NCBI GenBank assembly: GCA_001464385.1
Contig: LNFB01000113.1
Coordinates: forward strand, 1 to 64,000
Length of the DNA stretch: 64,000 nt
DNA from: Deltaproteobacteria bacterium Ga0077550
GTDB lineage: Bacteria > Myxococcota_A > Polyangia > Nannocystales > Nannocystaceae
Reading direction: 5' to 3'
In this document: piece after piece, positions 32,495 to 41,989 of the stretch
Layout: each line of letters opens with the position of its first letter
How positions within the stretch are numbered: position 1 is the first letter of the stretch
Program-made: the position numbers and the translations under genes
The notes under the pieces: generated by a model
Seen by the model: the letters and a program-made list of their open reading frames with translations, nothing else
Told to the model about the DNA's origin: nothing
The model's database searches: none

Positions 32495-34219
32495 CTACAG
32501 CGGCAGCTCGACCTCGGTGTACGGCTCGGCGAGCCACACCGCCGTCTTGCCGCCGTACACGATCGTGCACATCCCCGGCTTGGGGATGGTCAGCTTGGAA
32601 CTCGAGTTCGGGGCGAGCTTGGCCTCGGCGTCGAAGCTGCCACACTGCAGGGTCGCGTCCAGGGGCGCCGCGGCGTCGTTGCGCAGGACGACGACGGTCT
32701 GCGGCGCCGCGCTGAACTTCACCTTGAACGGGTACGAGGCCGAGATCTTCTTCGTCAGGGCCTCGATGCGCTGCTCGGTCCCCGGCCCGCGATACGGGTA
32801 GGCGGTGCCGAGGCCGGTGATGCTCTGCTGCGACCAGTCGAGCTCCGAGAGCGCCTCGGCCAGCCGGGTGATCTTGCCGTCGGGGTACTTCACGAGCCCC
32901 GTGCTCCGGACCACCGCCGCGTCCTTCTTCTTCAGCGGCGAGAACTCGGTCACGGTGAGGAGCTCGGCGGTGGCGACGTGCACCTCGGGCAGGTCCTTGG
33001 CCTTGGCCTTGGCGCGATCGAGCTCGGCCTTCGCCGCGTCGTACTTGCCGGCGGCGATGTACTGGTGGACCTTCACGGTCGCGAGGATCGCCACGACCTC
33101 GGCGTAGCCGCCGGTCTTGCTGTCGATCTTCGCCAGCGCGGCCTCGGCCTCGGCGAGCTTGTTCTTGCCGGCGATGGTCAGCACCCGCTGCAGCTGCAGC
33201 GACGGATCCCCGGGGCGCAGCTCGAGCGCGCGCTTCAGCGCCTCGTCGGCGTCGTCGAGCTCGCCCTTGCTGAGGTGCGTCGCGCTCGCGGCGATGTAGA
33301 GCATGGCGACCCGCTCGCGCAGGTCGACCAGGCGCTCCTTGCTGACCTTGAGCTTGCCCTGCTCGGCGAAGGTCACCAGGGTCTCGAGGCGATCGATCGC
33401 GACGTTGGCCTTGCCGCGCTTCTTGAGCTCGTAGGCGACCTCGATCGCGAGGTCCAGCTGCTCCTCGGGCCCGACGCCGGTCGGCGCCAGGTCGAGCAGC
33501 GCGTCGGCGCGCTCGGGGTTGTCCTCGGCGAGGACCGCGAGCACCACGAGGCGCCGCAGCTCGAGGAACTGCTTGCGCTGGTCGACGTCGGAGACGCCGA
33601 TCAGATCGGCCGCGGGGCGCAGCGCGTCGGCGGCCTCGTTGGTGGCCTTGCGCGCGATCCGGCAGCGGACGATCGCGAGCGCGACCTGGGCGTTGGGGAT
33701 GATCGCGAGCGACCGGGCGTAGTCGTTCTCGGCCTCCGCCCACATCTGCGCCCCGTAGTAGCGGTCGGCGCGGTCGATGAGCAGCACCGTGAGCAGGCGA
33801 CGGCAGCCGCGGCACTTGCCCGAGCTGCCCTCCTTCTGGATCAGCGCGAAGGCGTCGTCCGGCATGCCTCGGGCGATCATCACGCGGGCCATGCCCTCGA
33901 GCGCGCCCTCGTTCTCGGGGTCGAGCGCCAGCGCCTTCTTGAAGTAGCCGTCGGCCACCTTGAAGCGCTTGTTGTTCTGCTTGCCGAGCTGGACGTAGAT
34001 GTCGACGAGCTCCGCGGTCGCCTCCTTCTTCGTCTTGGCGTTCTCGATCGCCTCCTCGTAGAGGGGCTCGGCCTCCTCGAAGTCACCCTCTCCGTCGGAC
34101 CACGCGGTGCGGGCCTTGTCGAGGGGGTTCGAGCAGCCGCCCGCGGTCGCCAGGACCAACGCCACCGACAGCGAAGAGAGGATCAGACGTGCGCGCGAGC
34201 GAATGAGGTTCCGTTCCAT
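32495..34219 (-). CDS. TPR-repeat lipoprotein
   Basis: 574 aa. The N-terminus is a lipoprotein signal (LILSSLSVALVLATAGGC, lipid Cys29). Residues about 30-480 contain tetratricopeptide-type helical repeats (EEAEPLYEEAIENAKTKKEATAELVDIYVQLG, VADGYFKKALALDPENEGALEGMARVMIARG, DDADEALKRALELRPGDPSLQLQRVLTIAGK). A CxxC occurs in GSSGKCRGCRRLL. The last 100 residues look like a beta domain (VVVLRNDAAAPLDATLQCGSFDAEAKL). It probably sits in the outer membrane as an assembly or scaffold protein. Its start overlaps the end of the phosphoesterase gene by 37 bp. Confidence 0.85.
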   Translation of the reverse strand: MERNLIRSRARLILSSLSVALVLATAGGCSNPLDKARTAWSDGEGDFEEAEPLYEEAIENAKTKKEATAELVDIYVQLGKQNNKRFKVADGYFKKALALDPENEGALEGMARVMIARGMPDDAFALIQKEGSSGKCRGCRRLLTVLLIDRADRYYGAQMWAEAENDYARSLAIIPNAQVALAIVRCRIARKATNEAADALRPAADLIGVSDVDQRKQFLELRRLVVLAVLAEDNPERADALLDLAPTGVGPEEQLDLAIEVAYELKKRGKANVAIDRLETLVTFAEQGKLKVSKERLVDLRERVAMLYIAASATHLSKGELDDADEALKRALELRPGDPSLQLQRVLTIAGKNKLAEAEAALAKIDSKTGGYAEVVAILATVKVHQYIAAGKYDAAKAELDRAKAKAKDLPEVHVATAELLTVTEFSPLKKKDAAVVRSTGLVKYPDGKITRLAEALSELDWSQQSITGLGTAYPYRGPGTEQRIEALTKKISASYPFKVKFSAAPQTVVVLRNDAAAPLDATLQCGSFDAEAKLAPNSSSKLTIPKPGMCTIVYGGKTAVWLAEPYTEVELPL

Positions 34220-35040
34220 GTGTAGAGCTCCCGATGGATGCGATGTCGATCGACCTGGTACAGCGAGAACGCCGCCTCGTGTCCGGGTCGTTGAGAACGT
34301 GAGGTGCCAGAGGCGATGCCATGGACGGGGACGGCGCCCCCGGGCCCCGGCAGGATGGTGTCGAGGTTGCGGTGTTCGTGGCCGTGGAGGATGAGCTCGG
34401 CACCGCGGCGGGCGATGACCTCGCCGAACGCGTCGAGGTCGCGGAGGTCGTGGCGGGCCTTCGCCACGCCGGCGACCGGCGGATGATGGATGAGCACGAC
34501 GCGGACGACGTGCTGTTCGCCGAGCCGTGCGAGCACGGCGTCGAGCCGCTCGAGTTGGTCGCGGCCGACGGTGCCGGTCGCGTACAGCGGGAGCGACGTG
34601 ACCGCGGTCGACACCCCGATGAGCGCGACCTCGTCGAAGCGCTGCACGAACGGGAAATCGCCGTCGACGCGCTCGCCGTCCATGAACTCGCGGAAGTGGA
34701 GATCGAACAGGTTGTCGCGGACGACACCCTTGGTGTACGCGTCGTGGTTGCCCGGGATCACGGTGACCGGCAGGCCGATCGACGCCAGGCGCCGACGGAC
34801 GTGGGCGAACTCCGACGGCAGCGACAGGTTCGAGAGATCGCCGGTCACCACCAGGCGCTCGGCCCCGAGGGCGAGGCCGTGTTCGACGGCGCGATCGAAG
34901 ATCTGCTCGTCGTGCCCACGACGACGCTTGAGCGCGAGGTTCACCCGGCCGGTGATCCGCTTGTTGAGGTAGTGCCACGGCCGCACGCCCTGCAGATCGA
35001 GCAGGTGGATGTCCGAGACGTGGACGAAGCGCAACGGCAT
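34183..35040 (-). CDS. Calcineurin-like metallophosphoesterase
   Basis: A 285-aa protein with all metal-binding motifs of the family in order: HVSDIHLLD, VVTGDLSN, VIPGNHDAY, VLIHHPPV and LHGHEHRN. Proteins of this group include class III cyclic nucleotide phosphodiesterases and lipid A precursor hydrolases; the substrate is not evident. Start ATG 35040 is chosen because homology begins there (PLRFVHVSDIH); an open frame extends to 35301 without homology. It overlaps the downstream TPR lipoprotein gene. Confidence 0.88.
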   Translation of the reverse strand: MPLRFVHVSDIHLLDLQGVRPWHYLNKRITGRVNLALKRRRGHDEQIFDRAVEHGLALGAERLVVTGDLSNLSLPSEFAHVRRRLASIGLPVTVIPGNHDAYTKGVVRDNLFDLHFREFMDGERVDGDFPFVQRFDEVALIGVSTAVTSLPLYATGTVGRDQLERLDAVLARLGEQHVVRVVLIHHPPVAGVAKARHDLRDLDAFGEVIARRGAELILHGHEHRNLDTILPGPGGAVPVHGIASGTSRSQRPGHEAAFSLYQVDRHRIHRELYTWNGTSFARAHV

Positions 35041-35306
35041 GACGACGCGGGGCGACCGGCCGGCGGCACGCGCCAGCGAGCAGGTTGTAGCAGGCCGCCG
35101 GGCCGAGGCATACCCGCGGATGCCCCGCCTGTGGCCGTCCGACGCGGCCCAGGGCCGCCCCCCGGGGATCCGACCGGCCGGCAGCGCGGCGTCGAGCGGC
35201 GGCTGCCGGCGCGACGCGACCGGGGCGCCCGGGGGCGGTCCCAGCGTCGGCCGCAGCGCGCGCGTTGGACCCCTCGGCCGCGTGGGGAGCACGGGCGGCA
35301 TGCTGC

Positions 35307-35312
35307 TACAGT
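35307..35312 (+). promoter_or_regulatory. -10 hexamer 9 nt before aspS
   Basis: TACAGT at 35307-35312, 9 nt before the aspS ATG. No -35 match is seen at 16-18 bp. Fits the near-leaderless pattern. Confidence 0.55.
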
Positions 35313-35321
35313 CCGGCGGTC

Positions 35322-37142
35322 ATGTCCAACTTGCTGATCCGTGGGCGAACCCACTCGTGCGGAGAGCTGCGACGCGAAGACGTCGGTGCCGAGGTGGTGC
35401 TGTTCGGGTGGGTCCATCGGCGCCGCGATCACGGCGGCCGCATCTTCGTCGACGTGCGCGATCGTGAAGGGCTGACCCAGGTGGTCTTCGGCCCCGACAT
35501 CGACGCGGCCGCCCACACCGCGGGCGAGCAGCTGCGCTCGGAGTTCTGCATCGCCATCCACGGCAAGGTCATCGATCGGGGCGACAACGCCAACCCCAAC
35601 ATGCCCACGGGGGCAATCGAGGTCGAGGCCGACGCCCTCGAGATCTTCTCGCAGGCGGAGACTCCGCCGTTGTCGATCGCCGACGACGATCGCATCGAGA
35701 CCGGCGAGAACCTGCGGCTGCGCTACCGCTACCTCGATCTCCGGCGCCCCTCGCTGCAGAAGAACTTCATCACCCGGTCGAAGATCGCCTTCGTCACGCG
35801 GCGCACGATGACCGAGCAGGGGTTCCTCGAGCTCGAGACCCCGTACATGGTCAAGTACACGCCCGGCGGCGCGCGGAACTTCCTGGTCCCGAGCCGGCTC
35901 AACCCGGGCACGTTCTACGCCCTGGCCGAGTCGCCGCAGATCTTCAAGCAGCTGTTCATGGTCGCGGGGTTCGACAAGTACTTCCAGATCACCCGCTGCT
36001 TCCGCGACGAGGATCTCCGCAACGATCGCCAGCCCGAGTTCACGCAGATCGACGTCGAGATGTCGTTCGCGACGCCCGAGCGGGTGTACGCGGCGATGGA
36101 GCAGCTCATCGCCAACGTCTGGCGCGAGGTCGCCGGCGTCGAGATCCCGACCCCCCTGCCCCGCCTCACGTGGGCCGAGGCCATGGGCCGCTACGGCAAC
36201 GACAAGCCCGACCGCCGCTTCGGCCTCGAGCTCGTCGACATCACCGAGGAGACCCGCGGCTGCGGGTTCCGGGTGTTCGAGGCGGCGCCGTGCGTCAAGG
36301 GCATCACCGTGCCGGCGAAGGTCGCCGCCGCGCTGACCCGCAGCCAGCTCGACAAGCTCACCGACTTCGTGAAGAAGCGCGAGAACGGCGGCGCCAAGGG
36401 CCTCGCGTGGGCGCGCATGCAAGAGGACGGCACCTGGCAGGCGCCCTTCGCCAAGACCCTGTCGCCCGAGGTCACCGCGACGCTCGGGGCGAAGATGGGC
36501 GCCGAGGCCGGCTCGGTCATGCTGTTCATCGCGGATGCGTGGCACACGGTGCACCAGGTGCTGAGCGCCCTGCGGCTCGAGCTGCGCGACCAGCTCGAGC
36601 TGGTGCCGCCCGGCACCCACTGGGAGTTCCTGTGGGTCACCGACTTCCCGCTGTTCGAGACCCGCGACGACGGCACGCTGGTCGCCGCGCACCACCCCTT
36701 CACCTCGCCGCGGCTCGATCACCTCGAGCTGCTGCAGACCGATCCGGGCAAGGTGCTCGCCCAGGCCTACGACCTCGTGCTCAACGGCAACGAGATCGGG
36801 GGCGGATCGATCCGCATCCATCGCTCCGACGTGCAGGCGCGCGTGTTCGAGATCCTCGGCCTCAGCCCGGAGTCGGCCCAGCAGAAGTTCGGGTTCCTGC
36901 TCGAGGCGTTCAAGTACGGCCCGCCGCCCCACGGCGGCATCGCGCTCGGGCTCGACCGCCTCGCGATGCTGCTGACCGGCGCGCCGAGCCTGCGCGACGT
37001 CATCGCGTTCCCCAAGACCCAGAAGGGCCAGGACCTGATGACCAACTGCCCGACGCCGGCCGACGACGCCCAGCTCGCCGAGCTGTTCATCCGCTCGACG
37101 CCGCCGGCCCCCACGCCGCCCCCGGGCACGGCGGGCGCGTGA
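35322..37142 (+). CDS. aspS: Aspartate-tRNA ligase, probably non-discriminating
   Basis: A 606-aa class II synthetase charging tRNA-Asp. It has an anticodon-binding domain ([24 protein letters not shown]), motif 2 ([24 protein letters not shown]), the bacterial GAD insertion and motif 3 ([14 protein letters not shown]). The His in [10 protein letters not shown] is the residue found in Pseudomonas-type non-discriminating AspRS, which also loads tRNA-Asn for the GatCAB amidotransferase. Start ATG 35322; a 57-bp upstream extension lacks homology. lnt follows after 13 bp. Confidence 0.96.
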   Translation: MSNLLIRGRTHSCGELRREDVGAEVVLFGWVHRRRDHGGRIFVDVRDREGLTQVVFGPDIDAAAHTAGEQLRSEFCIAIHGKVIDRGDNANPNMPTGAIEVEADALEIFSQAETPPLSIADDDRIETGENLRLRYRYLDLRRPSLQKNFITRSKIAFVTRRTMTEQGFLELETPYMVKYTPGGARNFLVPSRLNPGTFYALAESPQIFKQLFMVAGFDKYFQITRCFRDEDLRNDRQPEFTQIDVEMSFATPERVYAAMEQLIANVWREVAGVEIPTPLPRLTWAEAMGRYGNDKPDRRFGLELVDITEETRGCGFRVFEAAPCVKGITVPAKVAAALTRSQLDKLTDFVKKRENGGAKGLAWARMQEDGTWQAPFAKTLSPEVTATLGAKMGAEAGSVMLFIADAWHTVHQVLSALRLELRDQLELVPPGTHWEFLWVTDFPLFETRDDGTLVAAHHPFTSPRLDHLELLQTDPGKVLAQAYDLVLNGNEIGGGSIRIHRSDVQARVFEILGLSPESAQQKFGFLLEAFKYGPPPHGGIALGLDRLAMLLTGAPSLRDVIAFPKTQKGQDLMTNCPTPADDAQLAELFIRSTPPAPTPPPGTAGA

Positions 37143-37155
37143 AGGACACCGCCGG

Positions 37156-38721
37156 ATGAGGCTGCCCCGCCCCGAACCCCGGCGCGTCGCGCTGGCGGCC
37201 CTCTCGGCCGTCGGCATGGTGCTGTCGTGCCCGAACTTCGATCAGTTCTGGCTCGGCTTCCTGATGTGGATCCCGTACTTCGCCGCGATCGAGGGCTGCA
37301 AGCCGCGCGCGGCGTTCGGCTACGGGTGGCTGGTCGGGATCATCACCGTGTTCTGGGGCTTCTTCTGGATGAGCGAGCTGCTCACCAAGTTCGCCGGCTT
37401 CTCGCTGCCGGCGGCGATGCCCGTGACGCTGCTGTTCGCGATGTGGCACGGCCTGCTGTGGGGGCTGTCGGCGTGGCTCATCACCCATGCGCGCGCGCGG
37501 GTCGGCTGGCCGATCTGGATCGTCGCGCCGCTGGTGTGGGTGAGCGTCGAGGCGACGCTGCCGAACATCTTCCCGATCTACATGGCCCACGCCTGGTGCT
37601 GGCAGCCGTGGCTGATCCAGGCCGCGGAGCTCGGCGGCGTGACCACGGTCAGCGGCATCATGGTCGCGACCAACGCGGCGCTCTACGCGATCATCCGGGC
37701 GCGCGCCGGCGGGCCCTCCGTCACCCGCGTCGACTGGATCGCCGCCGCGGCGCTCCTGGTCGGCAACCCGGCCTACGGCGCGCTGCGCCTGGCCCAGGTG
37801 AACGCGCAGATCGACGAGGCGCCCAAGGTCAAGTTCGCGGTCGTGCAGGGCAACATGAGCATCAAGCAGATGGCGCACCCGCAGTGGCGCCTCTCGGTGC
37901 TCCGCGGCCAGCAGCGCAAGACCGCCGAGCTGCAGGCGCAGGGCGCCGAGATCGCGCTGTGGGGCGAGACCGCGTACCCCAACCCGCGGGCGTTCACCCG
38001 CGAGCGCACCGAGGACCTTCCCGACGATCACCCGTGGCACGTCCGCCGCGAGTTCGACATCCCGATCATCTTCGGCGCGGTGACGCGTGACCTCACCGGG
38101 GCCGAGCCCTACCCGTTCAACACCGCGATCCTCATCGACGGCGAGGGCAAGGTCGCGGGCAAGTACGACAAGGTCTATCGGCTGATGTTCGGCGAGTACG
38201 CGCCGCTCGTGGATCCCGAGTGGTACCTCAGCATGGTCCCGTCGGCGTCGCACATCGCCAAGGGCGAGGGCCCGGGCGTGCTGCAGTACAAGCACTGGAG
38301 GCTCGGCCCGTTCGTCTGTTACGAGGACATCCTGCCGCGGTTCGTCCGCGAGGCCGCGAACAAGGACGTGAACGCGTTCGTGAACCTCACCAACGACGCG
38401 TGGTTCGGCAACACCGCCGAGCCGGGTCAGCACCTCGGGCTCGCGGTGTTCCGCGCGGTCGAGCACCGCAAGCCGCTGGTACGCGCGGTCAACACCGGCG
38501 TGAGCGTCTACGTGGATCCCACCGGCGCCACGCACCACCGCACGCGCGTCACCGATCCCGACGTCGAGGGGCCGCAGCCGCCCGACGGCTTCGTCGCCGA
38601 GGTGCCGATGATGGACGCGGAATCGTGGACGCCTTACGGACTGACCGGCGAGCTGTTCAACGGCCTGTGCATCGTCGGCGTCGGGTTCATGCTGACGCGA
38701 CGCCGTCGCGCCGCGGCCTGA
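37156..38721 (+). CDS. lnt: Apolipoprotein N-acyltransferase Lnt
   Basis: 521 aa. Lnt adds the third acyl chain to lipoproteins in the inner membrane, which fits the many lipoproteins in this window. About six N-terminal transmembrane helices precede a nitrilase-fold domain with the catalytic triad in IALWGETAYPN (Glu), GKYDKVYRLMFGEYAPL (Lys) and GPFVCYEDILPRF (Cys); a final helix (LFNGLCIVGVGFML) closes the protein. Length is normal. It lies directly after aspS. Confidence 0.94.
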   Translation: MRLPRPEPRRVALAALSAVGMVLSCPNFDQFWLGFLMWIPYFAAIEGCKPRAAFGYGWLVGIITVFWGFFWMSELLTKFAGFSLPAAMPVTLLFAMWHGLLWGLSAWLITHARARVGWPIWIVAPLVWVSVEATLPNIFPIYMAHAWCWQPWLIQAAELGGVTTVSGIMVATNAALYAIIRARAGGPSVTRVDWIAAAALLVGNPAYGALRLAQVNAQIDEAPKVKFAVVQGNMSIKQMAHPQWRLSVLRGQQRKTAELQAQGAEIALWGETAYPNPRAFTRERTEDLPDDHPWHVRREFDIPIIFGAVTRDLTGAEPYPFNTAILIDGEGKVAGKYDKVYRLMFGEYAPLVDPEWYLSMVPSASHIAKGEGPGVLQYKHWRLGPFVCYEDILPRFVREAANKDVNAFVNLTNDAWFGNTAEPGQHLGLAVFRAVEHRKPLVRAVNTGVSVYVDPTGATHHRTRVTDPDVEGPQPPDGFVAEVPMMDAESWTPYGLTGELFNGLCIVGVGFMLTRRRRAAA

Positions 38722-38727
38722 CGCGCA

Positions 38728-38762
38728 CCGCGGGGTGCCGCGCGCCCCCGCGGGGTGCCGCG
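38728..38762 (+). repeat. Direct repeat of 15 bp before the redoxin gene
   Basis: CCGCGGGGTGCCGCG occurs at 38728-38742 and 38748-38762 (20-bp period), ending 14 bp before the -10 hexamer. It could be a binding site repeat for a regulator of the redoxin lipoprotein gene, or simple GC-rich slippage. Confidence 0.6.
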
Positions 38763-38776
38763 CCGCGGGGGCGTGC

Positions 38777-38782
38777 TAACCT
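38777..38782 (+). promoter_or_regulatory. -10 hexamer 10 nt before the redoxin lipoprotein gene
   Basis: TAACCT at 38777-38782, 10 nt before ATG 38793, with no ribosome site in between. Consistent with leaderless transcription. Confidence 0.5.
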
Positions 38783-38792
38783 GCCGCCCGCG

Positions 38793-39491
38793 ATGAGACC
38801 GACCGCGACGGCGCTGCCCATCCTCGTCCTGCTCGCCTGTGGCCCCGCGCCGGCCCCCGCGCCGAACACCTCGTCGGCCCCGGTGGTGCCCGAGGGCGAC
38901 CCGAAGGCCCCCGCGGCCCCCGCGACGCCGCCCGTCGCCGCGGACGCCCGCGCCGCCATCGGCCAGCCCGCGCCCGACTTCACGCTCGTCGACGCCGAGG
39001 GCAAGCCGTTCACGCTGGCCGATCACCGCGGCAAGCTCGTGGTCCTCGAGTGGTTCAACCCCGGCTGCCCCTTCGTGAAGTACGCCCACGGCGAGGGCCC
39101 GCTGAAGGGCATGGCCGCGACCGAGATCGCCGCAGGCGTCGTCTGGGTCGCGATCAACTCGGGCGCGCCCGGCAAGCAGGGCGCTGGCGCCGACGCGAGC
39201 CGCGAGGGCGCCAAGGAATTCGGCATGGCCCACCCGGTGCTCGTCGACGACTCCGGCGCGGTCGGTCATGCGTACGGGGCCGCGAAGACGCCCCACGTGT
39301 TCCTCGTCGACACCGCGGGCGTGCTCGCCTACGCCGGGGCGATCGACAACGCGCCGATCGGCGAGGTCGACGGCGGCGGCGCGTACGTCAACCACCTCGC
39401 CGCTGCGCTGGCCGACGTCCGGGCCGGCCGCACGGTCGCGGTCCCCGAGACCAAGGCGTACGGATGCTCGGTGAAGTACGCCAAGGGCTGA
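38793..39491 (+). CDS. Redoxin (thioredoxin/AhpC-like) lipoprotein
   Basis: 232 aa. The signal segment ends in LVLLAC (Cys16), a Pro/Ala linker follows, then a thioredoxin fold (IGQPAPDFTLVDAEGKPFTLADHRGKLVVLEWFNPGCPFVKYAHG). The active site has a single Cys in NPGCPF rather than CxxC. The C-terminal YGCSVKYAKG supplies a second conserved Cys, which this redoxin group probably uses as partner. It acts outside the cytoplasm, perhaps as a peroxidase or thiol oxidoreductase. Its end overlaps the start of the sirtuin gene. Confidence 0.85.
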   Translation: MRPTATALPILVLLACGPAPAPAPNTSSAPVVPEGDPKAPAAPATPPVAADARAAIGQPAPDFTLVDAEGKPFTLADHRGKLVVLEWFNPGCPFVKYAHGEGPLKGMAATEIAAGVVWVAINSGAPGKQGAGADASREGAKEFGMAHPVLVDDSGAVGHAYGAAKTPHVFLVDTAGVLAYAGAIDNAPIGEVDGGGAYVNHLAAALADVRAGRTVAVPETKAYGCSVKYAKG

Positions 39492-40318
39492 GCGCGCCCG
39501 AGCGCGACGCGGTCGACGAGCTGCGCGCGCTGCTCGACGCGCGGCGCACCGTCGTGCTCACCGGCGCCGGCATCTCGACCGAGTCCGGGATCCCCGATTA
39601 CCGCGGGCCCGGCACGCGCGCGCGGGCGAAGGACCCGATGCGCTTCGCGGAGTTCACCCGCAGCGACGAGGGCCGCGCGCGCTACTGGTCGCGCGCGATG
39701 GTCGGGTGGCCGGCGTTCCGCGCCGCCGCGCCAAACCGCGGTCACCTCGCGGTCGCGGCGCTCGAGCGCGCCTCCCGGATCACCTCGGTCATCACGCAGA
39801 ACGTCGACGGGCTGCACCAACGCGCCGGCACGGAGTCGGTGATCGAGCTGCACGGATCCCTGCACACGGTGCGGTGCCTCGACTGCGGCGCCCTCGAGCC
39901 GCGGCAGGAGGTGCAGGCCCGGCTGTGCGCGGCCAACCCGACACTGCACCCCGAGACGATCGACGCGCGGCCCGACGGCGACGCCGAGCTCCCCGCGGCG
40001 TGGACCGACGGCTTCGTGGTGCCGCAGTGCTTGCAGTGCGGCGGCGTGCTCAAGCCCGACGTGGTCTACTTCGGCGAGAGCGTGCCACCGGATCGCGTGC
40101 AGCGGGCCTACGCGTGGGTCGACACCGCCGAGGCGCTGCTCGTCGTCGGCAGCTCGCTCGCGGTGTTCTCGGGCTATCGCTTCGTGCGCCGCGCCGCCGA
40201 GCTCGGGCACCCGATCGCGATCGTCAACCTCGGGGAGACCCGCGGGGATCCGTACGCGACGCTGCGGATCGACGCGCCCGCGGGCGCCGTGCTCTCGGCG
40301 CTCGCAGGCGACGGATAG
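39464..40318 (+). CDS. SIR2-family NAD-dependent protein deacylase
   Basis: 284 aa with the full sirtuin signature: VLTGAGISTESGIPDYRGPG, ITQNVDGLHQRAG, ELHGSLHTVRC, zinc Cys pairs CLDC and CLQC, KPDVVYFGE and VVGSSLAVFSGYRFV. It removes acyl groups from lysine using NAD. Start ATG 39464 overlaps the redoxin gene by 28 bp; a later start would lie after LGEVRQG. A spacer of about 45 residues between the two Cys pairs (PTLHPETIDARPDGDAELPAAW) is longer than in short bacterial sirtuins. Confidence 0.92.
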   Translation: MLGEVRQGLSAPERDAVDELRALLDARRTVVLTGAGISTESGIPDYRGPGTRARAKDPMRFAEFTRSDEGRARYWSRAMVGWPAFRAAAPNRGHLAVAALERASRITSVITQNVDGLHQRAGTESVIELHGSLHTVRCLDCGALEPRQEVQARLCAANPTLHPETIDARPDGDAELPAAWTDGFVVPQCLQCGGVLKPDVVYFGESVPPDRVQRAYAWVDTAEALLVVGSSLAVFSGYRFVRRAAELGHPIAIVNLGETRGDPYATLRIDAPAGAVLSALAGDG

Positions 40319-40322
40319 TCCC

Positions 40323-40637
40323 TTAGAGCGGCTCGCCCTCCTGCTCGGTGCAGTCGGCCGCGGTGAGCAGCACCCAGCCCTTGCCCTTGCAGGTGTTGTT
40401 GCCGGCGCAGTCGTGGCCCTTGCTGCCGGGCTCGACGCGGCCGTCGGGCACGTCGCAGGCGCCCTGCTCGGCGCACGCGTTGGCGCCGAAGCACTTGATC
40501 TTCGTCGCCGTCGCGCCGCCCGACCCGGACGCATCGTCGCCGCCGGGGGTCGCCGTCGACGGCTTGTCGTGGTGACACGCGGCGGCGAACAACGCCGCCG
40601 CGGCGAGGGCGACCTGGGTGGCTCTTTGGCTGTACAT
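40323..40637 (-). CDS. Cys-rich lipoprotein resembling bufferin (BufA-type) RiPP precursors
   Basis: 104 aa. The N-terminus is a lipoprotein signal (VALAAAALFAAAC, lipid Cys21), followed by a Gly/Ser/Thr linker and a core with six Cys at 49, 55, 61, 77, 83 and 96. The core repeats the pattern C-x-G-x-N-x-C (CFGANAC, CAGNNTC) and ends KGKGWVLLTAADC. This pattern is found in small exported proteins encoded next to DUF692 enzymes, which use iron and oxygen to modify Cys. A DUF692-DUF2063 pair lies 1.3 kb away at 41983-43655. The lipobox is unusual for such precursors. A metal-binding or buffering role is inference. AAGGA precedes the ATG. Confidence 0.7.
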   Translation of the reverse strand: MYSQRATQVALAAAALFAAACHHDKPSTATPGGDDASGSGGATATKIKCFGANACAEQGACDVPDGRVEPGSKGHDCAGNNTCKGKGWVLLTAADCTEQEGEPL

Positions 40638-40672
40638 CGATGCGTCCTTGGTTGCAGCTCGGGTCGTTCGGC

Positions 40673-41212
40673 TCAACCCGCCGGGTGGCAGGTGAAGCAG
40701 CCGACGCCCTTGGGGTTCTCGGCCGAGTACACGGGGCTGTCGAGCATCTCGGCCATCTTCGGCGTCACCTGGTCCATCATGAACTTGGTGACCTTCTCGT
40801 CGTACTCCATCGCGCCCTTGATCGGATCGGCCTTGTCGAGGGCATACATCCCCTCGTTCGGCATCTTGTAGCCGTTGTCCTTGCCCGACTTGCCGTGGCA
40901 GGTCTCGCACTTGAAGGTGCCGAAGCCCGTGGCGTCGTGGGCCTGGAACATCTTCTTCATCTCCGGCAGCACGACGAGCCCCATGTGCTCCTTGCGCTGC
41001 TTGTCGTTCTTGTCGGCCCACTTCACCCCGGGCGCGCCGGGCTCGGTGGCGGTGTCGCCAGCGGTGTCACCCGCAGTGTCCCCGGCGGCGCCGGCGGTGT
41101 CGCCCACGGCACCGGCGGTGTCGCCCGGCGGCGGGGTGGTGGTCGGGGTGGACTTCTCGCAGGCCGCGAACGCGAGGCCGGCGACACCGAAGAGCACGAA
41201 GAGGTTGCGCAT
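40673..41212 (-). CDS. Dihaem c-type cytochrome lipoprotein
   Basis: 179 aa. Lipoprotein signal [14 protein letters not shown] (Cys18), then a Thr/Asp/Gly linker with repeated GDTAG units, and a haem domain with CETCH (residues 102-106) and CFTCH (172-176), separated by an all-helical region ([26 protein letters not shown]). Spacing resembles photosynthetic reaction-centre-type cytochrome modules used in other bacteria as small electron carriers. It is encoded 35 bp upstream of the bufferin-like lipoprotein on the same strand and is probably co-transcribed. Confidence 0.85.
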   Translation of the reverse strand: MRNLFVLFGVAGLAFAACEKSTPTTTPPPGDTAGAVGDTAGAAGDTAGDTAGDTATEPGAPGVKWADKNDKQRKEHMGLVVLPEMKKMFQAHDATGFGTFKCETCHGKSGKDNGYKMPNEGMYALDKADPIKGAMEYDEKVTKFMMDQVTPKMAEMLDSPVYSAENPKGVGCFTCHPAG

Positions 41213-41392
41213 GGGTCGTCTCGTTGAGGGAGGGGAACGGTTCGGCCCCGGACGCGTGGCGTACACCGGGGCGAAGCGGGTGGTTACGCAAAGCCGGCCC
41301 CGGACGCAAGCGCGCGGCGCACATGCCCTCGGGCGGCGTCGGCCCAGGCCGCGCGGCCCCGCGACCGTCGTGCCTGCGCCGCGGCCGATGGC

Positions 41393-41989
41393 ATGATGCT
41401 CCCCGTGCTCCGTCGCCGCGCCACCGCCCTGGTCGCCCTCGCCCTGGGGTTCGCCGCGTGCGAGGACGGGAGCAAGGCGCGGGCCGATGCGCTCGAGGCC
41501 CGCGTCGCCGAGCTGGAGCGCCGCGCCGACGTGATCCAGGGCGCGCTCGAGCCGTTGGCCGCCTTGCCGGCGACCATCGACGCGCAGCAGCAGTCGGCCA
41601 AGTCGATCCGCGCCGAGCAGGCGACGCTGGTCGCTCGACTCGCGCGCGCGGAGGAATCGATCGCCGCGCTGGGGCAGGCCGGCGCGGCCGGCACGACCGC
41701 GACGCCGACGACGACCGCGCCGATCGTCGGGGCGACGATCGATCCCGCCCCCGCGTCCCTGGAGGTCGGCATCCCGGAGTGCGACGAGTTCCTGCGCAAG
41801 TACTACGTCTGCCTGCGCGACCACATCCCCGAGGCCGCGCGCAAGGCCGCGCTCGATGCCCTCGAGCAGTCGGCCACGTCCTGGCGCGAGATCGCGGGCG
41901 GCCCGGGTCGCGACGCGCTGGCGAAGGCGTGTGTCACCGCGGCGGAGTCGACCAAGGACGCCACCGCGGCGATGGGCTGCACATGGTGA
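41393..41989 (+). CDS. Coiled-coil lipoprotein with C-terminal Cys domain
   Basis: 198 aa. The signal segment [10 protein letters not shown] (lipid Cys23) is followed by a coiled coil (residues about 28-100; [42 protein letters not shown]), a Thr/Pro linker and a C-terminal four-Cys helical domain ([48 protein letters not shown]). The latter pattern recurs in Myxococcota lipoproteins of unknown role. Its stop overlaps the start of the DUF692 gene, so it belongs to the same operon and may act with that system. Confidence 0.8.
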   Translation: MMLPVLRRRATALVALALGFAACEDGSKARADALEARVAELERRADVIQGALEPLAALPATIDAQQQSAKSIRAEQATLVARLARAEESIAALGQAGAAGTTATPTTTAPIVGATIDPAPASLEVGIPECDEFLRKYYVCLRDHIPEAARKAALDALEQSATSWREIAGGPGRDALAKACVTAAESTKDATAAMGCTW

